Assembly (NCBI GenBank): GCA_013813145.1
Contig: JACCSE010000027.1
Coordinates: 1-11,394, forward strand
DNA length: 11,394 bases
Direction: 5' to 3'
Source: Gemmatimonadales bacterium
Lineage (GTDB): Bacteria; Gemmatimonadota; Gemmatimonadetes; Gemmatimonadales; GWC2-71-9
Under the pieces are notes generated by a model. The model saw only the letters and a program-made list of their open reading frames with translations. It searched no databases and was not told the DNA's origin. The position numbers and the translations under genes were made by a program. Positions 1 to 5,238 of this stretch are shown in pieces; position 1 is the stretch's first letter; each line of letters opens with the position of its first letter.

Positions 1-6
1 GAGCAG

Positions 7-27
7 GTCCCTCGCTGCGCTCGGGAC
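7..27 (-). terminator. Hairpin 3' of the AAA ATPase gene (module copy 1)
   Basis: GTCCC (7-11) and GGGAC (23-27) form a 5-bp perfect stem around an 11-base loop. Read on the minus strand, the direction of the neighbouring gene, the loop is GAGCGCAGCGA. It begins about 11 bases past the ATPase stop codon. The same loop recurs at 6366-6400 and a close variant at 4871-4900, each just 3' of a gene. There is no U-tract, so it is either a non-canonical terminator or a 3'-end stability hairpin. The window edge may cut off further context. Confidence 0.45.
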
Positions 28-37
28 GAGGTGTGCG

Positions 38-1186
38 CTAGGGGAGTAGCGCGGCTACCAGCGCGGCCGCGGCGAGCGCCAGGGCACCGAGTGCCGCGAT
101 CAACGGGGTGCGGTGAGCCGGCCGCGCCGTCACCGCGGCGAGCGCCGCGGACTGACCCTGCTCCAGATCGATCGCGGCGCTCTCCTGCCGCGCAGCCAGC
201 GCACCTTGCCCTTGCTCCAGCGCCTCCAGCCGCTCCGCCACCAGCCCGAGCTCGGCCCGGAGCTGCTCCTGTCCCTCGGCCATCTGATCCAATACCCCGC
301 CCACTGCAGCGGCCGGTCCCGGCGAGTCGAACAATGACTGGGCCATCACGCTCTCGCCCGCGATCACCTCGTCCATCCCCTGGACGAAGTGCCGCTGGTG
401 GATCCGCTTCTCAGCGTCGGGGCCGGGCTCGGTGGTGGCGATCTGCGCGGCCTTGAGGACCGCATTCTTGATGTCCCCGCCGCTCCGGGCATACGCCTCC
501 GCCAGGGGGCGGAAGTCGACGTCGGCGGCGAGCGGAGTCTTCCGCGCGTGGAGCTGCACCCGCCAGATCCGCTCCCGCTCCTCCACGTTGGGCATCTCGA
601 ACAGGATGTGGGTGCGGATCCGGCGCTCGAAGGCGGGGTCGATGTTGGCCGCGAGATTGGTCGCGAAGATCACCACGCCGGGAAACGTCTCCAGCTCGTG
701 CAGGAGCACGTTGACTATGGCGTTGGCCTCCCGCTCGTAGGCCGCGCTCATCGAGGTGAACCGGCGTCCGGCGATCGCGTCGGCCTCGTCGAAGAAGAGG
801 ACCGCCTCCTCCCGCTCCGCCGCGCGAAAGACGTTGGCGACGTGCTTGGAAGTCTGGCCCACCCAGCGGGATTCCAGCTCGGCGTAGCGCACCACGAGCA
901 GACGTTTGCCGAGCGAGTACGCCAGCGCCTCGGCGCAGATCGTCTTGCCGGTGCCGGGCGGCCCGGCAAAGTGGAAGGCGAGACCGAGCCCGGTCGAGTG
1001 CCGCTCGGCCAGACCCCACTGGTGGAAGATCAGGTCGTGCTTCCGGACCAGGGCGAGCGCGTGGTTGAGGGAGCGGAGCGTGGTGGCGGGGAGGACCACG
1101 TCGTCGAACGTCCGGCGCGGCGCGACGGCTTCCACCAGCTCGCGGGTGGGGGAGCCGAAGAAGAGGTCGCGGATGGAATCGGCCAT
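38..1186 (-). CDS. AAA+ ATPase with C-terminal coiled coil and tail-anchor helix
   Basis: A 382-residue single-domain AAA+ protein. Visible motifs are Walker A GPPGTGKT (75-82), Walker B VLFFDEAD (129-136), the sensor-1 Asn in ATN (177), paired arginines in FERRIR (188-189) as likely arginine fingers, and a sensor-2-like GGDIKNAV (236-243). This order fits the classical AAA clade of ATP-driven remodelling or unfolding enzymes. Residues about 296-350 are Glu/Gln/Ala-rich with heptad character and a repeated EQGQ word, probably a coiled coil. Residues about 360-382 are a hydrophobic Ala/Leu helix at the extreme C-terminus, so the ATPase domain should face the cytoplasm while tethered to the membrane. 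The ATG at 1186 puts the N-terminus about 70 residues before Walker A, and no good ribosome-binding site precedes it. It lies 99 bp behind the 122-residue gene on the same strand. The substrate is unknown. Confidence 0.9.
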   Translation of the reverse strand: MADSIRDLFFGSPTRELVEAVAPRRTFDDVVLPATTLRSLNHALALVRKHDLIFHQWGLAERHSTGLGLAFHFAGPPGTGKTICAEALAYSLGKRLLVVRYAELESRWVGQTSKHVANVFRAAEREEAVLFFDEADAIAGRRFTSMSAAYEREANAIVNVLLHELETFPGVVIFATNLAANIDPAFERRIRTHILFEMPNVEERERIWRVQLHARKTPLAADVDFRPLAEAYARSGGDIKNAVLKAAQIATTEPGPDAEKRIHQRHFVQGMDEVIAGESVMAQSLFDSPGPAAAVGGVLDQMAEGQEQLRAELGLVAERLEALEQGQGALAARQESAAIDLEQGQSAALAAVTARPAHRTPLIAALGALALAAAALVAALLP

Positions 1187-1285
1187 GGGTCAGAGGGGGC
1201 AGCGGGACAGAGGGCCAGGGGGGCGGCAACAGCGCATCTGCTCAATCATAAGACGTCCCCCTCCTGCCCCGCTGCCCCTGCCCCG

Positions 1286-1654
1286 CTACTCCCTCACCTG
1301 CGGGCGGCGCTCTTCGCTCTCCGCGGTGCGCGCGCCGGTCACCCGGTCCCACGCGTCGCGCACGGCGTCCTTGATGTCGTCCCAGGTCGACGACTGTTCG
1401 CCGCGGTGCTCGTAGCGGTCCCAGCCGGCGCGAAGGTCGGGCTCGGCATCGTCCCAGCGGCGTCCCAGCCCTTGCTGGCCCGACTCGAAGCCGTAGCGGT
1501 ATGCCGGGCGGAAGCGATCGTAATAGTCGGGTCCGAGGGCGTACGGCCGGCTGGTGAAGTTCTCGTGCCAGTAGTTCTCCTCGGTCTCCCACGCCGCTTC
1601 CCAGTTCTTGTCTTCGGCGGGCGAGACGCGGTCGAACGCGTCGGGGTTGGACAT
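1286..1654 (-). CDS. Uncharacterised 122-residue acidic/aromatic protein (PAYRYG motif)
   Basis: The ATG at 1654 gives 122 residues with no signal peptide or membrane helix. The sequence is rich in Trp, Tyr, Asp, Glu and Arg. The core contains SRPYALGPDYYDRFRPAYRY (35-54), then RRWDDAEPDLRAGWD (65-79), and ends with a predicted helix WDDIKDAVRDAWDRVTG (91-107). From memory, this RPAYRYG...DLR..W...AVRDAWDRVTG pattern recurs in small bacterial proteins of unknown function, some near stress genes; I could not verify this. The frame stays open upstream to 2113, but that stretch overlaps the TIGR02588 gene and has no such character, so the internal ATG is preferred. The 5' leader is C-rich and lacks a Shine-Dalgarno motif. 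No function is assigned. Confidence 0.75.
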   Translation of the reverse strand: MSNPDAFDRVSPAEDKNWEAAWETEENYWHENFTSRPYALGPDYYDRFRPAYRYGFESGQQGLGRRWDDAEPDLRAGWDRYEHRGEQSSTWDDIKDAVRDAWDRVTGARTAESEERRPQVRE

Positions 1655-1758
1655 GGTTGGGGGTCCAGGGTCGAGGGTCGAAGGTCTCAGGTCTATGATG
1701 ATTCGAATGTAATGCGCACCGGGTAGTGGCCGGGTGAGCCGCGTCACTTGGGCCAGGC
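1655..1758. other. Intergenic leader with heptad-like C-rich repeat and short AT-rich patch
   Basis: This is the 104-bp gap between the TIGR02588 stop and the next start. On the minus strand, the last 40 bases before the ATG are built from repeats of a CGACCCT-like word (TTCGACCCT, CGACCCT, GGACCCC) with no purine-rich ribosome-binding site. Further upstream, 1693-1715 is the only AT-rich patch and could hold a promoter, but I find no convincing -35/-10 pair. No gene is seen here. Confidence 0.4.
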
Positions 1759-2142
1759 TCAGGGGGACTGGAGCCCTACGCCCTTCACCCTGAGCGTGCC
1801 CGAGCCGGGATCGGATGGGAAAGTGACCCACCCTTGCCGATTCGACGCACGGGGCAGGAACGGAATCACGAGCACCGACTCGTGGGTGGGACCGCCGGGG
1901 ATCTCCAGCTCCACGGAGACCTGCACGTTCTCCGCCGTCTGGCCCCCTCGATTGGTGGCGACGACGGGGACCATGAAGCCGCCGCTGCCTGGCCTGGGCG
2001 CGCCCAGCGCCACGACGACATCGGGCGGACTTTCCTGGGTGACGATGGTCTCGCGAATCAGGTAGCCGAACGTGGCGGCGACCAGTGCCAGCGATACCGC
2101 GAAGACGATCCACTCCAGCCGGTTCTTCTCGACGGCTTTCAT
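1759..2142 (-). CDS. TIGR02588-family single-pass membrane protein
   Basis: 127 residues. There is a charged N-terminus (MKAVEKNRLE), one membrane helix at about 11-29 (WIVFAVSLALVAATFGYLI), then an extracytoplasmic domain of about 95 residues. That domain has a beta-rich pattern (PDVVVALGAPRP, FMVPVVATNRGGQTAENVQV) resembling an immunoglobulin-like or CARDB-like fold. The arrangement fits TIGR02588, a family of unknown function described as occurring in a two-gene operon with TIGR02587. That is the arrangement here: the ATG at 2142 overlaps the upstream TGA by 4 bases (ATGA, 2139-2142), so translation is probably coupled. A longer open frame extends upstream to 3030, but it is antisense-like Arg/Gly-rich sequence overlapping the partner gene, so I reject that longer start. 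The proteins may form a membrane complex, but this is inference. Confidence 0.85.
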   Translation of the reverse strand: MKAVEKNRLEWIVFAVSLALVAATFGYLIRETIVTQESPPDVVVALGAPRPGSGGFMVPVVATNRGGQTAENVQVSVELEIPGGPTHESVLVIPFLPRASNRQGWVTFPSDPGSGTLRVKGVGLQSP

Positions 2143-2981
2143 TGTTGCAGCAGCAGCTTCCCGGCCGACGCGCCGAGACTGGCGGCGACGCCGAGCGCCA
2201 CGGTTTGACCGACGACCGCCGCGAGGCCGGTGTCGTCGAAACGTCCGAAGAGCCAGAGAATCAGGGCGGCCGATACCAGGCTGACCGCGTAGGTGACCAC
2301 CATGCCGCGGAGTGCCCCGAACCGCCCGTGAGGACGGGACAGACGTCGCGTGCCGCGGAAGTCGCTGAAAAAGAGGACGAGCCCTCCGAGCGCCATCGAG
2401 AGCACGGCGAGCCCGATGAGCTGCCTGGCCGGCAGCTCGGTCCCGAGCACGATGATTTCCTCGGTCGGCGCGACGTTCGCCGCGAACAACACTGCGCCGC
2501 AGGCCGCGAGGATGAGGTGGCCGCCGACTCCCACCGGCTGGTCGCGGTCGCCGCGCTCCTCGTCCCCGCCAAGCTGAGCGGTACCGACCGACACGCCGAT
2601 GGCGATCACCAGCGCCTCGACCACGATGCGTCCCAGAATCTCGTCCACATGCTGGTCCAGAGAGATCCGGTCCAGCGCCACCAGCAGGACGACCGAGAGC
2701 ACCAGCCCGATACCCAGCTCCTCGACCGAGTCGATTACGACCTCGGCCCAGCTCGTATCCGGGTGAAGGCCGGAGTAGCGGTTGTAGCCCAGGAGCAGGA
2801 TACAGGTGCCCACCAGATAGGCGAGCTGGCGGTGCGGGGGCAGAGCAAAGCCCGCCTCCCACACTTCCATGGTGTAGAGCAGCGGCAGGCTGAAAAGCAG
2901 CCCCCCCGCGACACCGCGTCCATACTCCCGGAGCGACTCCGCTGGGGAACGCGCGCCGCCGGTCCTGCGTTTCTCTGACAG
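2139..2981 (-). CDS. TIGR02587/DUF2391-family polytopic membrane protein, probable CTG start
   Basis: An integral membrane protein with about seven to eight hydrophobic segments, including LAYLVGTCILLLGY, LGIGLVLSVVLLVAL, VVEALVIAIGVSV, LILAACGAVLFAAN, LIGLAVLSMALGGLVLFF and VSLVSAALILWLFG. Its pairing with a TIGR02588 gene supports TIGR02587; the function of that family is unknown. The first ATG is at 2870 (MEVWEAGF), but it lies inside a family-like first helix. The in-frame sequence before it reads LREYGRGVAGGLLFSLPLLY, and no stop occurs until 3018-3020. That extension has no ATG, GTG or TTG codon. The best start is CTG at 2981, giving 280 residues beginning (M)SEKRRTGG, with GGAA five bases upstream. 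Starting at 2870 would give 243 residues and delete the first helix. An indel in the assembly is the alternative explanation. Confidence 0.82.
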   Translation of the reverse strand: MSEKRRTGGARSPAESLREYGRGVAGGLLFSLPLLYTMEVWEAGFALPPHRQLAYLVGTCILLLGYNRYSGLHPDTSWAEVVIDSVEELGIGLVLSVVLLVALDRISLDQHVDEILGRIVVEALVIAIGVSVGTAQLGGDEERGDRDQPVGVGGHLILAACGAVLFAANVAPTEEIIVLGTELPARQLIGLAVLSMALGGLVLFFSDFRGTRRLSRPHGRFGALRGMVVTYAVSLVSAALILWLFGRFDDTGLAAVVGQTVALGVAASLGASAGKLLLQQ

Positions 2982-3073
2982 AGGTGTTCCGGGGTGACGG
3001 TTGGGGTGCGCCGGCGGCTAGTGCCGACAACCGGTCCGTTCTACCATTCTACACTAAACCACAGGGAGGATGT
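2982..3073. promoter_or_regulatory. Divergent promoter region, TIGR02587 operon / msrA
   Basis: About 90 bp separate the proposed starts. The only AT-rich core is 3039-3060. On the plus strand TACACT (3050-3055) is a possible -10, which would start the msrA mRNA near 3062, just before the AGGGAGG ribosome site (3063-3069). On the minus strand TAGAAT (3046-3051) is a possible -10 toward TIGR02587. Neither has a good -35, so both promoters are tentative. Confidence 0.35.
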
Positions 3074-3616
3074 ATCTCCACATCGCGACGGGAGCAAGCT
3101 ACGCTGGCCGGGGGCTGTTTCTGGTGCATCGAGGCCGTGTTCGAGCGGCTCAAGGGAGTCGAGCGCGTCGTCTCCGGCTACACCGGCGGTCACGCCCCGG
3201 CGCCGTCATACGAGCTGGTCTGCTCCGGCGCCACCGGCCACGCGGAGGCGATTCAGGTCACCTTCGATCCGGAGGTGATCTCCTACCGCGACCTGCTCGA
3301 CATCTTCTTCGCCTTCCACGATCCGACCACCCTCAACCGCCAGGGGGCGGACGTCGGCACCCAATACCGTTCGGCCATCTTCACCCATTCGCCGGAGCAG
3401 GACGCGACCGCCCGCGAGGCCATCGCCGACCTGGAGCGGGATGAGGCCTGGGACGGCCGGATCGTCACCGAGCTGGCGCCGCTGGGCGAGTTCTTCCCGG
3501 CCGAGGAGTACCATCAGGAATACTTCCGGCGCAACCCGCAGCGGATGTACTGCCAGGCGGTGGTGGCCCCGAAGGTGGGGAAGCTGCGGAGGGACTATGC
3601 GGCGAGGCTGAAGTAA
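3074..3616 (+). CDS. msrA: Peptide-methionine (S)-S-oxide reductase MsrA
   Basis: Reduces methionine-S-sulfoxide in proteins (EC 1.8.4.11). Numbering from 3074, the protein has the catalytic Cys15 in AGGCFWCIEA, the conserved GYTGG (35-39), SGATGHAEA (51-59), DVGTQYRSAIF (93-103) and EEYHQEYF (144-151), and a C-terminal Cys160 in MYCQAVVAPKVGKLRRDY as the probable resolving cysteine. At 180 residues it is the normal family length. The start is a problem. The only canonical in-frame start is ATG 2984, which adds 30 unrelated residues and lies upstream of the likely promoter. An AGGGAGG site at 3063-3069 abuts ATG 3070, but that ATG is in another frame. In frame, the first sensible codon is ATC 3074, four bases after the ribosome site. 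A rare ATC start or a one-base indel near 3070-3095 would explain this. It is divergent from the TIGR02587 gene and convergent with tetR. Confidence 0.9.
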   Translation: MSTSRREQATLAGGCFWCIEAVFERLKGVERVVSGYTGGHAPAPSYELVCSGATGHAEAIQVTFDPEVISYRDLLDIFFAFHDPTTLNRQGADVGTQYRSAIFTHSPEQDATAREAIADLERDEAWDGRIVTELAPLGEFFPAEEYHQEYFRRNPQRMYCQAVVAPKVGKLRRDYAARLK

Positions 3617-3662
3617 GCGGGGCAGCGGGGCGGCAACAGCCCATGGCCGCGGCGGGGCCAGG
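3617..3662. terminator. Weak hairpin between convergent msrA and tetR-type genes
   Basis: TGGCC (3644-3648) and GGCCA (3656-3660) form a 5-bp GC stem with a 7-base loop, lying between two convergent stop codons. There is no T-tract on either strand. The segment also carries GGGGCGGCAACAGC (3627-3640), a 14-base word repeated at 1220-1233 just upstream of the ATPase start. Confidence 0.25.
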
Positions 3663-4280
3663 TCACCCCTCGGTCTGATGCGGGGTGAGCTTGGCCCTCA
3701 ATCCCGCGACGACCGCGTCCACCCCGAACGAGAAGGCCGCCTCCGCCTTCCGGGGGTCCAACTCGATCGGCGAACCCGTGAGCGGTCGGCCGGCCTGGCC
3801 CAATTCGTTGAGGACGAACCCCTCGACGAACGTAGCCGCCACCAGGCAGGCAAAGACCGCGTCCCTATCCGAAAAACCGGCTCGCCGGAACACCTCCAAC
3901 CCCGCCCCCAATGTCGGGGCGGCCTCCGGCGCGCTGAGCGGACTGCCGACGACCAGATGGAAGAGGGCGGGGTGGCGGTGGGCCAGGGCCCGGTACGACC
4001 GACAGACGGTGCGCGTCCATTCCGGCCACGGCAGGGCATCGGCCCGAGGTACGCTCAGCTCGGCGTACAGAACGCCCACGATGCCCTCGAGCACGGCGGC
4101 CTTGTTGGGAAGGTGATGGTAGAGCGACATCGCCTCCACGCCCAGCTCCTGCCCGAGTGCCCGCATGGTGATGGCCTCCACGCCGGCGCGATCGCCGAGC
4201 CGCACGGCCGCGGCCAGAATGCGCGCGCGAGAGAGCGGCTGGCTGATCATGGAGCGTCGTGAAGGGGACTCGCGGGGCAT
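3663..4280 (-). CDS. TetR/AcrR-family transcriptional regulator
   Basis: 205 residues from ATG 4280, which has AGGAG about nine bases upstream (the complement of TCCT at 4291-4294), a good reason to choose this start. The N-terminal helix-turn-helix is typical: LSRARILAAAVRLGDRAGVE (16-35), AITMRALGQELGVEAMSLYH (36-55), then HLPNKAAVLEGIVG. The C-terminal helical domain (about 75-195; WPEWTRTVCRSYRALAHRHP, VFACLVAATFVEGFVLNELG) resembles the tetracycline-repressor-type ligand and dimer domain. It is divergent from a small DUF6463-like membrane protein, and a palindromic operator lies between them, so the simplest model is autoregulation plus ligand-relieved repression of that neighbour. The ligand cannot be predicted. 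Confidence 0.9.
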   Translation of the reverse strand: MPRESPSRRSMISQPLSRARILAAAVRLGDRAGVEAITMRALGQELGVEAMSLYHHLPNKAAVLEGIVGVLYAELSVPRADALPWPEWTRTVCRSYRALAHRHPALFHLVVGSPLSAPEAAPTLGAGLEVFRRAGFSDRDAVFACLVAATFVEGFVLNELGQAGRPLTGSPIELDPRKAEAAFSFGVDAVVAGLRAKLTPHQTEG

Positions 4281-4374
4281 CAGGATCCACTCCTCTCTGG
4301 CGACGATCTTTCCGGCTTCTTCCTGCCGATAGCGGTGTAGCCGCCGCCCGGCTTGACGGCCCACCTGCCGAGCG

Positions 4375-4407
4375 CTTACCTTACAATGTAAGTACACCGT
4401 TGGTAAG
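4375..4407. promoter_or_regulatory. TetR-type operator in the divergent intergenic region
   Basis: CTTACA-A-TGTAAG at 4380-4392 is a perfect 6-bp palindrome around one base. Two more half-sites flank it: CTTAC at 4375-4379 and GTAAG at 4403-4407, so four copies of the CTTAC/GTAAG half-site lie in 33 bp. TACAAT (4382-4387), a good -10-like hexamer for the plus-strand gene, lies inside the palindrome, so bound repressor would block it. TTGACG (4353-4358) is a -35-like hexamer but sits 23 bp away, which is too far for a standard promoter. Confidence 0.65.
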
Positions 4408-4434
4408 AGCAGACTAATTGGGCAGGGAGCTCGC

Positions 4435-4863
4435 ATGAGCCGCTGGTACACCCGCGTCGGTCCGCTCATGATCGCCACCGGTGTCGTCCACACTGCCTTC
4501 GGGGTGGCTGTGGGTTGGGGCGCGCTGGCCGACATCTGGCACGATGGCGTTTTCAACGCGGTCGAGCCGCACCGCGACCGCGAGAGCTGGTTCTGGTTCA
4601 TCGTGACCGGTTGGAGCTGGATGATCACCGGCGCCTTTGCCGACAGGCTCGAACACCGCGGGGAAGGCCTGCCGCGGTGGTTTCCCTGGAACCTGCTGGC
4701 ATTGGGCATCGTCGGGATCATTCTGATTCCTGTATCGGGGCTCTGGCTATTCTTCCCCTATGCTTGGCTGGCATATCGGGCGGGGAGCGCCGGCGGCCGC
4801 ACGGCCGGGATCAATGAAGACACCTGGCGCTTCACGGCGCGGGAGAGTGCCCCGGGACGCTGA
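4435..4863 (+). CDS. DUF6463-like four-helix membrane protein
   Basis: 142 residues with four hydrophobic helices at about 9-30 (PLMIATGVVHTAFGVAVGWG), 50-66 (SWFWFIVTGWSWMITGAFA), 82-102 (FPWNLLALGIVGIILIPVSG) and 103-118. Trp- and Pro-containing motifs include GVVHTAFG, FWFIVTGW and PVSGLW. This matches the small DUF6463-type inner-membrane proteins often found beside TetR regulators; the assignment is from memory of the family pattern. ATG 4435 has AGGGAG five bases upstream (4424-4429), one of the few good ribosome sites in the window. It is divergent from the TetR-family gene and preceded by its operator, so it is probably the repressor's target. The molecular function is unknown. Confidence 0.83.
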   Translation: MSRWYTRVGPLMIATGVVHTAFGVAVGWGALADIWHDGVFNAVEPHRDRESWFWFIVTGWSWMITGAFADRLEHRGEGLPRWFPWNLLALGIVGIILIPVSGLWLFFPYAWLAYRAGSAGGRTAGINEDTWRFTARESAPGR

Positions 4864-4870
4864 GCCTATC

Positions 4871-4900
4871 TGTCATCCCGAGCGAAGGCGAGGGATGACA
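4871..4900 (+). terminator. Hairpin 3' of the DUF6463-like gene (module copy 2)
   Basis: TGTCATCCC (4871-4879) pairs perfectly with GGGATGACA (4892-4900) around the loop GAGCGAAGGCGA. It begins seven bases after the stop codon at 4861-4863. In the sense direction of the upstream gene the loop matches the GAGCGCAGCGA loops at 7-27 and 6366-6400, with small changes. A 9-bp stem without a T-tract suggests a terminator-like or RNA-stabilising hairpin. Confidence 0.55.
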
Positions 4901-5008
4901 GCGGCGGCGGCGGCGCCGCGCGAGCTCCTCAGCGCCCTTATACTCCGGAGCCGACAATCCCGATCCGCCAGCGTCGCCCCCTTGGTTCATCCCGGAGTAA
5001 CGCCCCTC

Positions 5009-5238
5009 GTGCGTATCGTCCCTTCCCTGCCCCTCGCCCTCGCAGCCTGCCCGCTCCAGGCACAGATCACCGCGATCCGCGCCGGCAGGTTGATCGACCC
5101 CGCGGCCGGCACCGCCTCGTGGGTCCTACGGTAGCGATTCCTGCCGGTGCCGAGATCATCGATCTCTCCAAGGCCAGCGTCCTCCCGGGCCTCTTCGATG
5201 CGCATGCCCACCTCTGCATGAGCGTCGATTCCCGATGA
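5009..5238 (+). pseudogene. 5' remnant of a secreted amidohydrolase, frameshifted and truncated
   Basis: From GTG 5009 (GGAG 11 bases upstream) the frame reads a signal-peptide-like RIVPSLPLALAACPLQAQ, followed by ITAIRAGRLIDPAAGTA, the typical opening of an imidazolonepropionase-like amidohydrolase. It hits TAG at 5132-5134. In another frame, from 5134, the homology resumes with AIPAGAEIIDLSKASVLPGL and FDAHAHLCMSVDS, including the His-x-His metal motif, and ends at TGA 5236-5238. The linking segment (normally about 15 residues describing the GER..AVG region) is missing, and so is everything after the HxH strand, roughly 80% of a normal protein of about 430 residues. The last codon overlaps the hydrolase start as ATGA. 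This looks like a decaying gene that was cut by a deletion or rearrangement next to the hydrolase. Confidence 0.75.

Noticed and set aside
389..1726. Long plus-strand open frame (445 codons) opposite the ATPase and the 122-residue gene
   Set aside because: It is antisense to a gene with all AAA+ motifs, has Gly/Val/Arg-biased composition and no recognisable domain. Long antisense frames are expected at this GC content.
2085..2978. Plus-strand open frame opposite the TIGR02587 gene
   Set aside because: Composition is Arg/His/Asp-rich with no motif, and the opposite strand encodes clear membrane helices.
1655..3030. Long N-terminal extensions of the TIGR02588 and 122-residue frames
   Set aside because: They overlap confident upstream genes, are Arg/Gly/Ala-rich, and internal ATG codons fit the gene boundaries.
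2984..3073. ATG 2984 as the msrA start
   Set aside because: It adds 30 residues without MsrA character, has no ribosome site, and lies upstream of the likely -10 element.
3070..3444. Open frame from ATG 3070 behind the strong AGGGAGG site
   Set aside because: It runs through msrA in the wrong frame and encodes an Arg-rich sequence without motifs. The ribosome site is better explained as belonging to msrA.
4281..4721. N-terminal extension of the TetR-family gene to 4721
   Set aside because: It would run through the operator and most of the divergent membrane gene; ATG 4280 has its own ribosome site and a normal TetR length.
4901..4918. GCG-repeat run as a functional element
   Set aside because: Short GC-rich simple repeat, expected by chance at this base composition.
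4901..5008. Promoter-like TATACT (4939-4944) before the amidohydrolase remnant
   Set aside because: A good -10-like hexamer, but no -35 at a usable distance, so it was not listed as a promoter.
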